Both the position numbers and the translations under genes were made by a program. From Corynebacterium zhongnanshanii (GTDB lineage: Bacteria; Actinomycetota; Actinomycetes; Mycobacteriales; Mycobacteriaceae), in contig NZ_CP061033.1 of assembly GCF_014490575.1 (NCBI RefSeq), positions 186,001-250,000 on the forward strand: a stretch of DNA of 64,000 nucleotides, read 5' to 3'. The notes beneath the pieces were generated by a model. The model ran no database searches. It was not told where the DNA came from and saw nothing but the letters and a program-made list of their open reading frames with translations. Position 1 is the first letter of the stretch; each line of letters starts with the position of its first letter. Positions 53,698 through 63,032 of the stretch are shown here, piece by piece.

Positions 53698-55129
53698 ACT
53701 CGTCATCATCGTGGCCGTCGTTGCTGTCGCGACCCTCGTCGTCGAAGCCTCCGCCCTGCATCCCTTCCATGATGCGCTTAATTAAGTACTCGGGCGGCTG
53801 GATTTCGAAGCGGACGCTGCGTCCGCCGTCGACGTGCTCGGAGCTGACCTGCTTAATCGGCTCCACCTGACCGTCGTGCAGCACATTCACTTCCGTACTG
53901 AGCGGCGAGGGGTGCAGCCCGTGGTTCTCCGCGGTGAGGGTGAATACCACGCTCATGGACCCGGCCACGCTCGGGCCGGACCCCACCTCGGAGACCACGG
54001 TCATGTTCTTGTGCGGGGTTCCGTAAATCATGCCGGCGGAAATGTCCACGTCAGGCAGCATGCGCTCCATGAACTCGTCTAAGAACAGCGGCAGGGACCC
54101 CACGAAGGAGCTGCTTCCCTGAAACACCCAGCAGGACGAGTCCAGCTCGCCGCCAGGAACCATGGACGGATGCGGGGAGCTGAGGCTGGTCAGCGGCTTT
54201 CCCTCCAGGTCCTCGCTGCTTCCCACGTGCAGGTCCGAGTCCACGAGCTCCTGCCACAGATTCCGGTAGCCCATGTGCCAGAGTTCCGGCAGGCTATCGC
54301 GGTCCTCCAGTAGCTCGGGCGTGAGGTTGTGGATGATGCCGCGGTGCTTCACGCACAGTCGGATGACGGTGGAGGGGCTCCACGGACGGACAGGAAACTC
54401 GCGGGATTCCAGATATTCGGGAATCGCTTCGCCTTCGATCCATTCGGTGTCCTCGAGGGCGTCGAGCGCCCAATCGTGACTCAGCAGCTCGTCAATGGGG
54501 CTGATCCGCACGCGGATTCCGCGGTAAAAGTCCAGGTCGCTGAGCTTGCGGATGACGGTGCTGGCCCGTTTCCTGGTGAGGAACTCCTCCACGATCGTGG
54601 GCATGAACTCGTCGAATTTTTTGTTCGACGCCAAGCGCATAACCAACGGCTCCAGATCCACCGTGTCGCCGTCGATGCTGACAGTGTTCTCGTGGAACTC
54701 GGGCGTAGCCTCGAAGCAATTCTGGCTGGTGGTGATGATGTGTTCTTCCATCGCAAGCCCCTGCTCGACCGTCAGTCCCGAGTAGTGGGGGTGGGGTGCG
54801 CTGAGTTCGTGGAGGGCGTGGGAGACCGCGAACTCCGTGAGATCGGTCTGCTCATGCGGTGCTTCGGGGTAGGTCTGCGGGCTGTCGCTCTCGCTGTCGT
54901 TGCCGCACTCGTTGTCGTTGACGCCCTCGCTCGTGCGACTGACACTGCGCTCGGCTTGGCTGCGCTCAGCTTGCTCGCGCTCGGTCTGCTCGTGCTCTAG
55001 CTCTTCGTGTTCAGCCTGCTGCTCGCGCCCAGCCACCTCGCGCTCAACCTGCTCCGAGCTGCCCATGGACTCGCGGGCTCCAGACACCTTGCCGGACAAC
55101 CACCTGCGAAACCACGACTTCTTACTCAT
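53696..55129 (-). CDS. Unknown acidic protein in the stress locus
   Basis: The 477-residue protein has a basic first 20 residues, then a Glu/Gln/Arg-rich stretch with short repeats (EREQAERSQAERS) that may form a helix or coiled coil, followed by an acidic Asn/Ser/Asp segment. From about residue 95 it is a normal mixed domain with Trp and Cys but no motif I recognise. The C-terminus is Gly/Asp-rich (GFDDEGRDSNDGHDDDE). No signal peptide or membrane helix is seen. It is the last gene of a leftward group with an XRE regulator and an MFS exporter and lies between grpE and dnaJ. Confidence 0.65.
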   Translation of the reverse strand: MSKKSWFRRWLSGKVSGARESMGSSEQVEREVAGREQQAEHEELEHEQTEREQAERSQAERSVSRTSEGVNDNECGNDSESDSPQTYPEAPHEQTDLTEFAVSHALHELSAPHPHYSGLTVEQGLAMEEHIITTSQNCFEATPEFHENTVSIDGDTVDLEPLVMRLASNKKFDEFMPTIVEEFLTRKRASTVIRKLSDLDFYRGIRVRISPIDELLSHDWALDALEDTEWIEGEAIPEYLESREFPVRPWSPSTVIRLCVKHRGIIHNLTPELLEDRDSLPELWHMGYRNLWQELVDSDLHVGSSEDLEGKPLTSLSSPHPSMVPGGELDSSCWVFQGSSSFVGSLPLFLDEFMERMLPDVDISAGMIYGTPHKNMTVVSEVGSGPSVAGSMSVVFTLTAENHGLHPSPLSTEVNVLHDGQVEPIKQVSSEHVDGGRSVRFEIQPPEYLIKRIMEGMQGGGFDDEGRDSNDGHDDDE

Positions 55130-55160
55130 AGTGCAAGCCTACGGAAAAGTGTCCGATTCT

Positions 55161-56045
55161 TCAGGCGCGCCGAGCCCACGCCACCCACCGCCTCAGCAGC
55201 ATGTCCTGGGGTGCGATCGCCCGGGCCATCTCCGCAAGATCTTCCGCAGACGCCCCCGTGCTACACAGGTGCGCGCACGCGCGGAAGGCAAGGTCACGGG
55301 GAGTCGCCTGGGGATGTGCGGGAGGAAGGGACGCGGCGGCGGCGTCGGGGGAAACGGAATCAGCGCAGGTCAGCAGTGCCTGCGTGGTGAGGGTGATGTG
55401 CGACGGTGCCACGCGCGCCACAGCGTCGCGGGCGGCGATCGGCATGTCCTGCACGACCAGCTCGGCCACGGCGACATCGAGGGCCTCGCGGCGCAGGATC
55501 CCCGGGGCGTTCTTGGCCCAGGACAGGGTCTCCACCAGAGACGAGATGGTGCCGGTGCAGGGATGATCCAGCAGTGTGGCCAGCGCATCGAGAATATCGA
55601 CGCTGCCCAACGCCGCCGGGGTGGAGGAGGTGAGTGGGGCGACGGCGAGATCGTCGATGAGGCGTCGGGCGGCGGGGATATCCTCCGCGCGCAGGTACGT
55701 CAGAGCCTGCTGCACGCGCACGATCCAGGACACCATCGCGGAGGAGGATTCGTGCGACGGCAGCTCACCGAGCGCGAGGGTGAGCACATCGGCGAAGCTG
55801 TCAGTGGACTCGGCGAAGCGGGAGTCGAAACCGTGTCCAACCAGAAGATGTACGTCAATGTTCAGACGATGCGCAAGTGCCTCCACGGTCTCCGCCGTCG
55901 GCAGGCCCACTCCATTTTCCCAGCGTGAGATGGCACTTGGCGAGCAAATGCCGGACGCGAGGCCGCTCTGAGACAGGCCTCGGTCCAGGCGAACATGACG
56001 GAGACGAGGGCCGAATGCCGCTGCCTCCTGACGTGGATCTGGCAT
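55161..56045 (-). CDS. XRE-family transcriptional regulator
   Basis: The 294-residue protein has a helix-turn-helix at about residues 13-67, reading LRHVRLDRGLSQSGLASGICSPSAISRWENG, and an alpha-helical C-terminal region of unknown ligand. The layout is like Rgg or tetratricopeptide-type regulators. It lies between the MFS exporter gene and the unknown acidic gene on the same strand and may control one or both. The ATG at 56043-56045 precedes the domain by 12 residues. The region is rich in Ala and Leu. Confidence 0.85.
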   Translation of the reverse strand: MPDPRQEAAAFGPRLRHVRLDRGLSQSGLASGICSPSAISRWENGVGLPTAETVEALAHRLNIDVHLLVGHGFDSRFAESTDSFADVLTLALGELPSHESSSAMVSWIVRVQQALTYLRAEDIPAARRLIDDLAVAPLTSSTPAALGSVDILDALATLLDHPCTGTISSLVETLSWAKNAPGILRREALDVAVAELVVQDMPIAARDAVARVAPSHITLTTQALLTCADSVSPDAAAASLPPAHPQATPRDLAFRACAHLCSTGASAEDLAEMARAIAPQDMLLRRWVAWARRA

Positions 56046-56097
56046 AGAACCAGAGATTAAGGCGCAATCGGGTTTTTCGCAACAGAAACGTTGTTTT

Positions 56098-57486
56098 TTA
56101 TGCGGGGTGTTTTAAAAGGACAGTACGCCTGACTAGCAACGCCGCGACCGCTCCCAGCCCGCACGCCGCCGCGATGCACAGACCCAGCCCCAGCGAAGAC
56201 CACGCAGCACCGGCCCACACCCCGACCGCCGCCGTGCCTAGCGCGCCGCCGCATTGCAGCATGAGCCGGCTGTGCGCTCCCACTGCGGGGGCCTGCGCGT
56301 CCGTCACCACCTCATACGCCGCAGACAGCGATAACAGAGTGCACACCCCCAAGCCAAGGCCGCGAACCAGGGACGCCGCGCAGATAGCCACAAGGCTGAC
56401 CGCGCCCCACGAGCTCACCGCCTGGATTCCCACCGTTCCCACCGCCGCGACCACAAGCCCGGCTCCGATGAGGCTAAACGCGTTGAACTCCGCCCAGCGC
56501 CCCTTGACCAGGCGCCGCGCAGCCCACGCGCCGAGTCCTTGAATGCCTAGTGCCACGCCCGCGATCCAGGCGGGTTGCTGCAGCGAAGACTGCACGTGCA
56601 AGGACGTGGAGAGCAGCGTGCCATAAAACACCGTGCCCACAATTGTGCTGAGCAGCATGGCTCCCGCAAACGGACCGTGGCGATACAGGGACATGTCCAG
56701 CAGTGGCGCGTCCGACCGAATATCAAGCAGCCAAAACGCGCCAATGAATGCGCAGGACACCAGCAGCATCAACGCAAGAACTCCGGGTGGTAGCTGTCCC
56801 ACCGATGTGATCGTCCACAACAGGCCGACCATGCCGCAGATTGCTGGGATGGCCTGGGTGATGCCTAGCGGGGTCGTGCCGTGCTGCCGAGAAGATACGA
56901 CGCCCGGCGTGTTCGCTGACGCCCCAGGCGCGAGAGCGAGTGCAACGCAGGCGATGGGCACATTAATAAGGAAGAGAGCGCGCCACCCCACAGCATCCAC
57001 CAGCACCCCGCCAAGGAGAGGCCCTACAGCAGGTGCGACAACCGCCGGCAAGCCGATGGTGGCCAATGCCGAGCGCATATTGTCTCGCCCAACGATATCC
57101 GCGATGAGAGCCTGGACCGCGGGCATGATGAATCCGCAGGCGCCACCTTGGAGAATCCGGGCGATGAAAAACAGGGGGATGGTTGGGGCCACACCCACGA
57201 AGGCTGAGGTAGCGGCGAACAACAGAACGGAGTACCACCAGACTCGACGAGAACCCCAGCGTCGGATGCAGGTGGTGGACAGGATGATGCCGACGGTGGC
57301 CGCGAGCATATAACCAGATATGCCCAGCTGAAGGTCGCTTTCGGGGGAGTGGAACTCCCGACTGATGGTCGGTAGTAGGACATTGACCAGGCTGGAGTCA
57401 ATGAGGGGAAGGATGACCGTCAGCAGCATCACTACAGTGGCGCGCCGGGAGAGCGTACGGTGCGTAGGTGTTGGTGAGTGGTCCAT
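56098..57486 (-). CDS. MFS multidrug-type exporter
   Basis: The 462-residue protein has about 14 hydrophobic helices, as in DHA2-type drug:proton antiporters. Helix 1 holds VVMLLTVILPLIDSSLVNVLLPTIS, a form of the DHA2 motif D1, and GPLLGGVLVDAVGWRALFLINVPI is the motif C region after helix 5. It should pump a toxic or signalling compound outward. AAGAGGT precedes the ATG. It diverges from dnaJ and is followed by an XRE regulator gene, so drug-responsive control is possible. The substrate is unknown. Confidence 0.88.
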   Translation of the reverse strand: MDHSPTPTHRTLSRRATVVMLLTVILPLIDSSLVNVLLPTISREFHSPESDLQLGISGYMLAATVGIILSTTCIRRWGSRRVWWYSVLLFAATSAFVGVAPTIPLFFIARILQGGACGFIMPAVQALIADIVGRDNMRSALATIGLPAVVAPAVGPLLGGVLVDAVGWRALFLINVPIACVALALAPGASANTPGVVSSRQHGTTPLGITQAIPAICGMVGLLWTITSVGQLPPGVLALMLLVSCAFIGAFWLLDIRSDAPLLDMSLYRHGPFAGAMLLSTIVGTVFYGTLLSTSLHVQSSLQQPAWIAGVALGIQGLGAWAARRLVKGRWAEFNAFSLIGAGLVVAAVGTVGIQAVSSWGAVSLVAICAASLVRGLGLGVCTLLSLSAAYEVVTDAQAPAVGAHSRLMLQCGGALGTAAVGVWAGAAWSSLGLGLCIAAACGLGAVAALLVRRTVLLKHPA

Positions 57487-57718
57487 GGTGAGTACCTCTT
57501 GGTGATGAGCAATTCTGATGACTCACTCCATGGAAATAGCACAGCCGGATGGTCTGCAAGGCCTGAAAAAGCACTGCGTAAGCTCGTGCGACGCTACTGA
57601 TCAGGGGTGTTTTCTTATCTTTCTTTCAGGAAAGCTGTGCGTTGTGCACCCCCATGGCGAGGAGAAGGATGTCTGAGAGAGCGGCAGCGGGGGAATAAAG
57701 ACAAGCACCAAACGTTAG

Positions 57719-57762
57719 CCTAAGTAGATCAAGAAAGTTCAGCGCGGTACACTCAACTTAGG
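57719..57762. promoter_or_regulatory. Inverted repeat in dnaJ promoter region
   Basis: CCTAAGT at 57719-57725 and ACTTAGG at 57756-57762 are inverted copies 30 bases apart. Between them lies a possible -10 (TACACT, 57748-57753), and ACTCAAC nearby resembles half a HAIR box. The ribosome site GGAAAGGAGG follows. This suggests that dnaJ-hspR has its own promoter, separate from dnaK. Confidence 0.4.
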
Positions 57763-57775
57763 AAAGGAGGCTGGC

Positions 57776-58966
57776 ATGGCTCAGCGCGAGTGGGCAGACA
57801 AGGATTACTACCGTGACCTTGGGGTTAACTCCAAGGCCAGCGCGGAGGAGATCAAAAAAGCATACCGGAAAATCGCCCGTGAAGACCACCCCGATAAAAA
57901 GCCAGGGGACAAGGCAGCCGAGGAACGCTTCAAGAAAGCGTCTGAAGCCTATAGCGTTGTCGGCGACAAAGACAAGAGAGCCGAATACGACGAGTTCAAA
58001 CGCATGGTCGCCTCCGGCGGTTTCAACGGCTTCTCCAACTTCACCTCATCCGGCCGTTCCAGCGCAGGCTTCGACCCCTCCGACGTCTTCGGACGCGCAG
58101 CATCCACCGGCGGATTCGGAGACATCTTCAGCAACCTCTTCGGCGACGACGGCCGGGCCTCTGCCGCGGCGGGTGCGGGGGCACGCGGCGGGCAGCGTCG
58201 GACAGACAACGGGCGCGGTGCCGACGTGGAAACAGAAATCACCCTGGAGTTCCGCGAGGCAACCAAGGGTGTGACCGTCCCCATCCGCCTGACGAAACCC
58301 GACCCCTGCGGTACCTGCCACGGAAGCGGCGCGAAAGCCGGCACCACCCCGAAAACCTGCGGCACCTGCCACGGAAGCGGCATGGTCAGCGAAAACCGCG
58401 GAGCCTTCGGCTTCAGCCGACCCTGCGCGGACTGCGGCGGAGCCGGCAGCATCATCGACGAACAATGCCCCGACTGCTCCGGAACCGGACGCGTCACCCA
58501 GGCCCGCACCATCACCGTGCGCGTGCCCGCGGGAGTGGTGGACGGCCAGAAGGTGCGGCTCGCCGGTCAGGGAAGCGCCGGTGAACGCGGCAAGCCCTCC
58601 GGCGACCTGTTCGTCACCGTGCACGTCAAGAAGGACAAGGTCTTCAGCCGAAACGGCGACGACCTGCTGCTCAACGTGCCCGTGAGCTTCCACGAACTGG
58701 TGCTCGGCGGGACCGTGACCGTGCCGACGCTGGGCAACAAAGTTCGCCTGCGCATCCCCCAAGGCACCGCCGACGGCACCACGCTCCGCATCCGCGGACA
58801 CGGAGTGCACAAACGCAACGGCGCCAGCGGCGACCTGCTGGTGACCGTGCACGTGACCGTGCCGAAGGACCTCGACGAAGGCGCGATGAGCGCCCTGCGG
58901 AAATACTCCGAAGAGGAAAAGCGGAGCGGCTTTGACCCACGTGCAGGATGGGAGGGCAACTCATGA
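57776..58966 (+). CDS. dnaJ: Co-chaperone DnaJ
   Basis: The 396-residue protein is a full type I DnaJ: J domain ([24 protein letters not shown], with an HPD at about residues 38-40), a Gly/Phe-rich part, and four zinc-binding repeats ([33 protein letters not shown] and [10 protein letters not shown]). The C-terminal peptide-binding domain follows. It delivers clients to DnaK and stimulates its ATPase. GGAAAGGAGG precedes the ATG. Unlike the usual dnaK-grpE-dnaJ-hspR order, three opposite-strand genes separate it from grpE. Confidence 0.96.
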   Translation: MAQREWADKDYYRDLGVNSKASAEEIKKAYRKIAREDHPDKKPGDKAAEERFKKASEAYSVVGDKDKRAEYDEFKRMVASGGFNGFSNFTSSGRSSAGFDPSDVFGRAASTGGFGDIFSNLFGDDGRASAAAGAGARGGQRRTDNGRGADVETEITLEFREATKGVTVPIRLTKPDPCGTCHGSGAKAGTTPKTCGTCHGSGMVSENRGAFGFSRPCADCGGAGSIIDEQCPDCSGTGRVTQARTITVRVPAGVVDGQKVRLAGQGSAGERGKPSGDLFVTVHVKKDKVFSRNGDDLLLNVPVSFHELVLGGTVTVPTLGNKVRLRIPQGTADGTTLRIRGHGVHKRNGASGDLLVTVHVTVPKDLDEGAMSALRKYSEEEKRSGFDPRAGWEGNS

Positions 58967-59529
58967 GTTCCACCGACGAGCACGCTGACAAAGGCCACGA
59001 TCGGGAGCGACGGAAGCATGGGGCCGGGCAGGAGCGCGGTGGTCACGAGGGTCGCCAGGGTCGCGAGGGTGAGCACGGCCGGAAGCGGCAGAAGAAAGAT
59101 GCCCGCGAAGTGTTCGTGATCTCTGTGGCCGCAGAGATCACCGGCATGCACGCCCAGACACTGCGCACCTACGACCGCATCGGACTAGTCACCCCGGAAC
59201 GCACCCGCGGCGGTGGCCGACGGTACTCCCGCGACGACATCGACCAGCTGCGGGAAATCCAACGCCTCTCTCACGAAGAGGGCGTGAATCTGGCCGGCAT
59301 CAAAACCATCATCGGCCAGCAGAACCGCATCCGGGACCTGGAAGCGGAAAACGAAGCGCTGCAAAGCCGCCTGCTGGAAACCCAAGCGGAACTGAAGCGG
59401 CTGCTCGCCGCCCACAACGCATCCAGCTCGAGCGGTCGCAGCGGGCGCTCCCGCGGCGAGATCGTCCACGTTCCCCGCTCCACCGCAGTGGTGATGTGGG
59501 AGCCGCGGAGGCGGCGCCGCGATAACTAA
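58963..59529 (+). CDS. hspR: Heat-shock repressor HspR
   Basis: The 188-residue protein has an unusual charged, His/Arg/Gly-rich N-terminal extension of about 45 residues, followed by a MerR-type helix-turn-helix ([39 protein letters not shown]) and a coiled coil ([18 protein letters not shown]). The C-terminus is Arg-rich. HspR binds HAIR boxes and, with DnaK as co-repressor, shuts off dnaK. The ATG at 58963 overlaps the dnaJ stop (ATGA), so the two are coupled. The longer extension than in mycobacterial HspR is notable. Confidence 0.93.
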   Translation: MSSTDEHADKGHDRERRKHGAGQERGGHEGRQGREGEHGRKRQKKDAREVFVISVAAEITGMHAQTLRTYDRIGLVTPERTRGGGRRYSRDDIDQLREIQRLSHEEGVNLAGIKTIIGQQNRIRDLEAENEALQSRLLETQAELKRLLAAHNASSSSGRSGRSRGEIVHVPRSTAVVMWEPRRRRRDN

Positions 59530-59576
59530 CCGCGGCGCCGGGGCTGCTTGGGAGGCACGCGACCCGTCAGGTTTAC

Positions 59577-59591
59577 GGGCTCAGCGAGCCC
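59577..59591. terminator. Short hairpin between hspR and permease
   Basis: GGGCTC and GAGCCC pair around AGC. It overlaps the stop of the leftward permease gene and lies 48 bases past hspR. The stem is short and lacks a T run. Confidence 0.4.
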
Positions 59592-61147
59592 TACAGACTG
59601 ATCGCGCCCTGCGCGATCAGCACCAGCGCCAACACCGCACACCCCACAATGCCCGCGGCGATGAACCACTCGAAGACATTGAACACGCGCCCCTTCGCCT
59701 TGATACGCGTGACCATGTAGATCGCCATGCCCGGCAGGATCAGCAGTGTACCCAGAAGCACGAAGTGCAACTCCGCCGCGTACAACAGCCAGCACGAGTA
59801 CGCAAAGGCGACCAGACCCAACACCAAATGAAGCGTGTTCGTGGAGGGCTTTACGTCGGGTCCGGAGATATTGAATTTGAGGCCGGCGTCGGGATGATTC
59901 AGGCCCTCACCTCGCGTGGCGAGCAACAACAGGTACAACGACGAGAACACGTACGGCACCAGGTACAGCGACGTCGCCAGCTGCACCATCGTGGTGTACG
60001 TGGATTCGTTGAGGTAAAAGACCAGGATGAACGCTTGAATCACCACGGCGGACATCAACTGCGCGATATACGGCGCGCCCATCGCGTTCGTGCGGCCCAC
60101 CACGCTCGGCATCAGACCATCCTGCGCCATGAGGGTAATCGGCTCCGCGCACAGCATCTGCCAGGACACATACGCACCCAGCACAGAGATGCACAGACCC
60201 ACCGAAATCAGGCCGGCGCCCCACGGTCCCACCACGTGTTCCAGGACGGACGCCATCGAGTTGTCGCCCATCTGCGCCAGCTCTTCGCGGGAGACCACGC
60301 CATAGGACAGGAAAGACACGCTGGTCAGAAGCAGGAACACGGTCACATAGCCCAGCAGCGTGGCCAGCGAAATATCGCGACGGTGGCGCGCACGCTTGGA
60401 ATACGTGGACGCGCCCTCCACGCCGATGAACGCCCACACCGTGAACAGCATCATGGCCTTGACCTGCTGCATCAAGGTGTGAGGCTCATCCGCGCCCGAA
60501 CCGAACGTGGGATTGTTGCCCCAGAAATCAGCCGTGAAGACTTCCGTGTTGAAGCCCAGGAATGCCGTCAGGATCAGGAACGCCGCGATCGGCAGTACCT
60601 TGGCCACCGTCGCCACCACGTTCACAATGGCGGCCTGGCGCACACCACGGGACAGCACCGCAAAGATCGTCCACGTGAGCGCGGACACGGCGAAGGCCTG
60701 GAACAGGGCATGGTCGCCATTGAAGATCGGAACGAAAAAGCCCAGCGAGCTGAAGAACAGCGTGGCATAACCCACCTGGGCAATGATCGTGCCCAGCCAA
60801 TAACCCCACGCCGAGGCGAAGCCCACGAAATCACCCAGGCCGGCCCGCACGTAGGAGTACACGCCTGAATCCAAATGCGGCTTGCGCAGGGCCAGCGCCT
60901 GGAACACGTACGCCACGCACAGCATGCCCAGGCCCGTGATGGCCCAGCCGATCATCGCTGCGCCGGGAGAGGCAACCGACGCGATGTTCTGCGGCAGGGC
61001 GAAAATGCCCGCTCCGATGCAGGAGCCGACGATGAGGCTGACGAGGGTGCCCATGCGCACGGTACGCGGGTCGTCGACTACGAGTGCCTCCGCGCTGGCG
61101 GGCTTGGCTGGGGAGTTCTGAGGATTCTCATTGCTTGAGACAGTCAC
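59591..61147 (-). CDS. APC-family amino acid permease/antiporter
   Basis: The 518-residue protein has about 12 to 14 hydrophobic helices. It begins with the APC signature SLIVGSCIGAGIFALPQNIASVASPGAAM at about residues 38-66 and carries WAFIGVEGASTYSKRARHRRDI in the middle. This is typical of basic amino acid/polyamine antiporters such as ArcD or LysI-type proteins. I chose the GTG at 61145-61147, which gives VTVSSNENPQNSP; a longer frame upstream runs through sequence that does not look like protein. The exact substrate cannot be read. Confidence 0.85.
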   Translation of the reverse strand: MTVSSNENPQNSPAKPASAEALVVDDPRTVRMGTLVSLIVGSCIGAGIFALPQNIASVASPGAAMIGWAITGLGMLCVAYVFQALALRKPHLDSGVYSYVRAGLGDFVGFASAWGYWLGTIIAQVGYATLFFSSLGFFVPIFNGDHALFQAFAVSALTWTIFAVLSRGVRQAAIVNVVATVAKVLPIAAFLILTAFLGFNTEVFTADFWGNNPTFGSGADEPHTLMQQVKAMMLFTVWAFIGVEGASTYSKRARHRRDISLATLLGYVTVFLLLTSVSFLSYGVVSREELAQMGDNSMASVLEHVVGPWGAGLISVGLCISVLGAYVSWQMLCAEPITLMAQDGLMPSVVGRTNAMGAPYIAQLMSAVVIQAFILVFYLNESTYTTMVQLATSLYLVPYVFSSLYLLLLATRGEGLNHPDAGLKFNISGPDVKPSTNTLHLVLGLVAFAYSCWLLYAAELHFVLLGTLLILPGMAIYMVTRIKAKGRVFNVFEWFIAAGIVGCAVLALVLIAQGAISL

Positions 61148-61226
61148 CTGGACAAAGTACCTCAAAAACCCGACCTTCAAAAGGTACATGGGCCATAGTG
61201 CGCCCTCGCAACACCGGACGGCGACG

Positions 61227-62468
61227 TCACGGCTTCCCATCCCACAGGTAGCTGGAGTGTGCATTGTTCTCCCCACGCATCCATAGGTATCCCGTCATAA
61301 GTTTGTCCCACGCGTCCGACGCCGAGCGCGGCACCGGATCCGGCCCATGCCCCAGAAGACCCTTCCATAGCGGTGGAACCAGCGCGCTGGCCCCTTCCGT
61401 GGCCCAAATGTTATCCCCTAGCTGCCGCTGCGCGGTGTGCGGAACGCTTGGAGGAATGTGGGTGCCCGGCGAGCCCATGAGGTGGATATCGTCCGCTTGG
61501 AAGGACTTGTCCCGCGCTGCCTCGCCCACCACCACGGACCCATAGCTGTGCCCCATGACCTTCAGCTGCGCGTGCGGATTCTTCTGCCGCAGGCCCTTCT
61601 GGAACTCCCGCAGCGCTGGGCCGGCCTTCTTCGCCGGCAACTGGCTGAACCCTTCGGGCAGATTCTTCGGCGCCTGGTACCCGTGCCATGCCACCACGGC
61701 CAGTTTTTCGCCGCGCCCGGCGGCCTCCCTGACCTGCTGCTCTGCCCAGATGGTCTTCTGCCGCACCATCGATTCTGCGCTGCTGCCCACGCCGGAGACC
61801 AGCGTGATGATTCGATCCGCGGACTCCACATTCCCGACCGTCACCACGGGCCCGGTCGGGGTATCAATGCGGGACACGGGGGCGGGGCCGGCGGCGGGCG
61901 AGGGAACTTTATTCGCTTCCGGCTCCCGCGCGGAGGCTTGCGCCGACGAGAGTCCCGCCAGCGCTGTGCTCGCCGCAACGTCCGACGCCGCCGTGGCCAC
62001 CACAATGCCCTTGAGAATCATGCTCAGCACCGCCGCCATCTCCCACATCGCCGCCGCGATTCCCTCGCCTCCAGGGATCGCGCTGGCGGCCGTCGCTGTG
62101 GCCAGCTGCCAGGTAGACGGGGTCACATCGCCGTGCGCGCTGACCTCGAAACCCAACCCTCGAGCCAACTCCAGCGTGGTGGCCGCCCCCTCCTGGAACC
62201 CTTTCAGTGCCGCGCTGAATATCGAGGTCACGCCCCCTGCCGCGCTGGTTGCCAGACCTAAGGAATCGGTCCTGTTGGCCGTGGACTGCGTGCGGTGGCT
62301 TGCGGCGTCCGCGGCGTCCCCCGACCATGCCGCGCCGCCCTGCCACGTGGCGGTGGTGCGCACGTCCTGCGCGCACGCGCGGGTGGTAGACCCGACCTGT
62401 TTTAGTGTGTCCGCGCTGCCCGAAAATTCCTGCGTCGGCGCCGTTTCAATGTCGAAGATGGAAATCAC
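61227..62468 (-). CDS. DUF1023 alpha/beta hydrolase with WXG100-like N-terminus
   Basis: The 413-residue protein has an N-terminal helical part with TWQGGAAWSGDAADAA at about residues 41-56, resembling the WXG turn of ESX-type proteins, an Ala-rich helical middle, and a C-terminal hydrolase domain with GHSYGS (Ser308 at the elbow). A late NNAHSSYLWDG can supply the catalytic His. The GTG start at 62466-62468 overlaps the stop of the small gene upstream (GTGA), so I reject a longer upstream frame. The ESX-like part suggests export, but no type VII machinery is in this window. Confidence 0.75.
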   Translation of the reverse strand: MISIFDIETAPTQEFSGSADTLKQVGSTTRACAQDVRTTATWQGGAAWSGDAADAASHRTQSTANRTDSLGLATSAAGGVTSIFSAALKGFQEGAATTLELARGLGFEVSAHGDVTPSTWQLATATAASAIPGGEGIAAAMWEMAAVLSMILKGIVVATAASDVAASTALAGLSSAQASAREPEANKVPSPAAGPAPVSRIDTPTGPVVTVGNVESADRIITLVSGVGSSAESMVRQKTIWAEQQVREAAGRGEKLAVVAWHGYQAPKNLPEGFSQLPAKKAGPALREFQKGLRQKNPHAQLKVMGHSYGSVVVGEAARDKSFQADDIHLMGSPGTHIPPSVPHTAQRQLGDNIWATEGASALVPPLWKGLLGHGPDPVPRSASDAWDKLMTGYLWMRGENNAHSSYLWDGKP

Positions 62469-62785
62469 GGTGTGCCTCCCTGGCAGAGCGCTTGGGCGTC
62501 GTGCTCCTGAACGTCCCGGGCGAACTGCAGGATCGAGTCGGACGTCACGCCCAATCCCTCTGCCTGGCCCGAAAAAATTGTTCCGGATGCTGCCATGAAT
62601 GTTGATAGCCGACGCCCAGCTTCCCCAAAAACAGCCACCCGCCCTGTGGGTGCGGCGCGTAGTTCCCGGGCAGCCGCGGCGATGCGCCAGGAGTTGTCCT
62701 TGATGGTGTGCGCGTGTGTGATCACCATCCCCGGTAGCAGTGTGATCTGCCCTAGTTCGTGCCACGCGGCGACATCTGCCTGCAT
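62465..62785 (-). CDS. Small helical protein coupled to DUF1023 hydrolase
   Basis: The 106-residue protein has mixed hydrophobic and polar helices (WRIAAAARELRAAPTGRVAVFGEAG), no signal peptide and no membrane segment. It could be an ESX-like hairpin partner, but a WXG motif is not visible. GAGGGGG precedes the ATG by five bases. Its TGA overlaps the GTG of the hydrolase, indicating translational coupling and probably a stoichiometric pair. Such small partners next to WXG100-like hydrolases are common in actinobacteria. Function is not established. Confidence 0.65.
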   Translation of the reverse strand: MQADVAAWHELGQITLLPGMVITHAHTIKDNSWRIAAAARELRAAPTGRVAVFGEAGRRLSTFMAASGTIFSGQAEGLGVTSDSILQFARDVQEHDAQALCQGGTP

Positions 62786-63032
62786 GAATCCCCCTCGTGT
62801 TGTGCTGTGCAGTGAGCTCTGTAGGTTGCACCCTAGCGGGGTGCGGCGGGCTAGGGAAGAAAAGTTTTCGTGCCTGTGGATAACTTCGTCTGGATGAGAA
62901 GTTTTCCACAGCCGTTATGGGTTAGGTTTGCCTAATGTTGTTGGGGTGGAGTAAGCAGGACCGGCGTCGCAGGAGGCCGAGTAGGAAGCGAGGCGCCCAC
63001 ACAACGCCCACGGACAACGTAGGCTGGAGGCC

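Noticed and set aside
62469..62909. Upstream extension of the DUF1023 frame
   Set aside because: The added residues are His/Arg/Thr-rich and overlap the small coupled gene in another frame. The GTGA junction gives a better start.
62922..62940. DtxR-like iron box (TTAGGTTTGCCTAAT) before the nitrilase gene
   Set aside because: It matches only about 14 of 19 consensus bases and the second half is poor. Weak TAGCCTAA-like cores recur at 14786, 30126 and 57716, so chance is likely.
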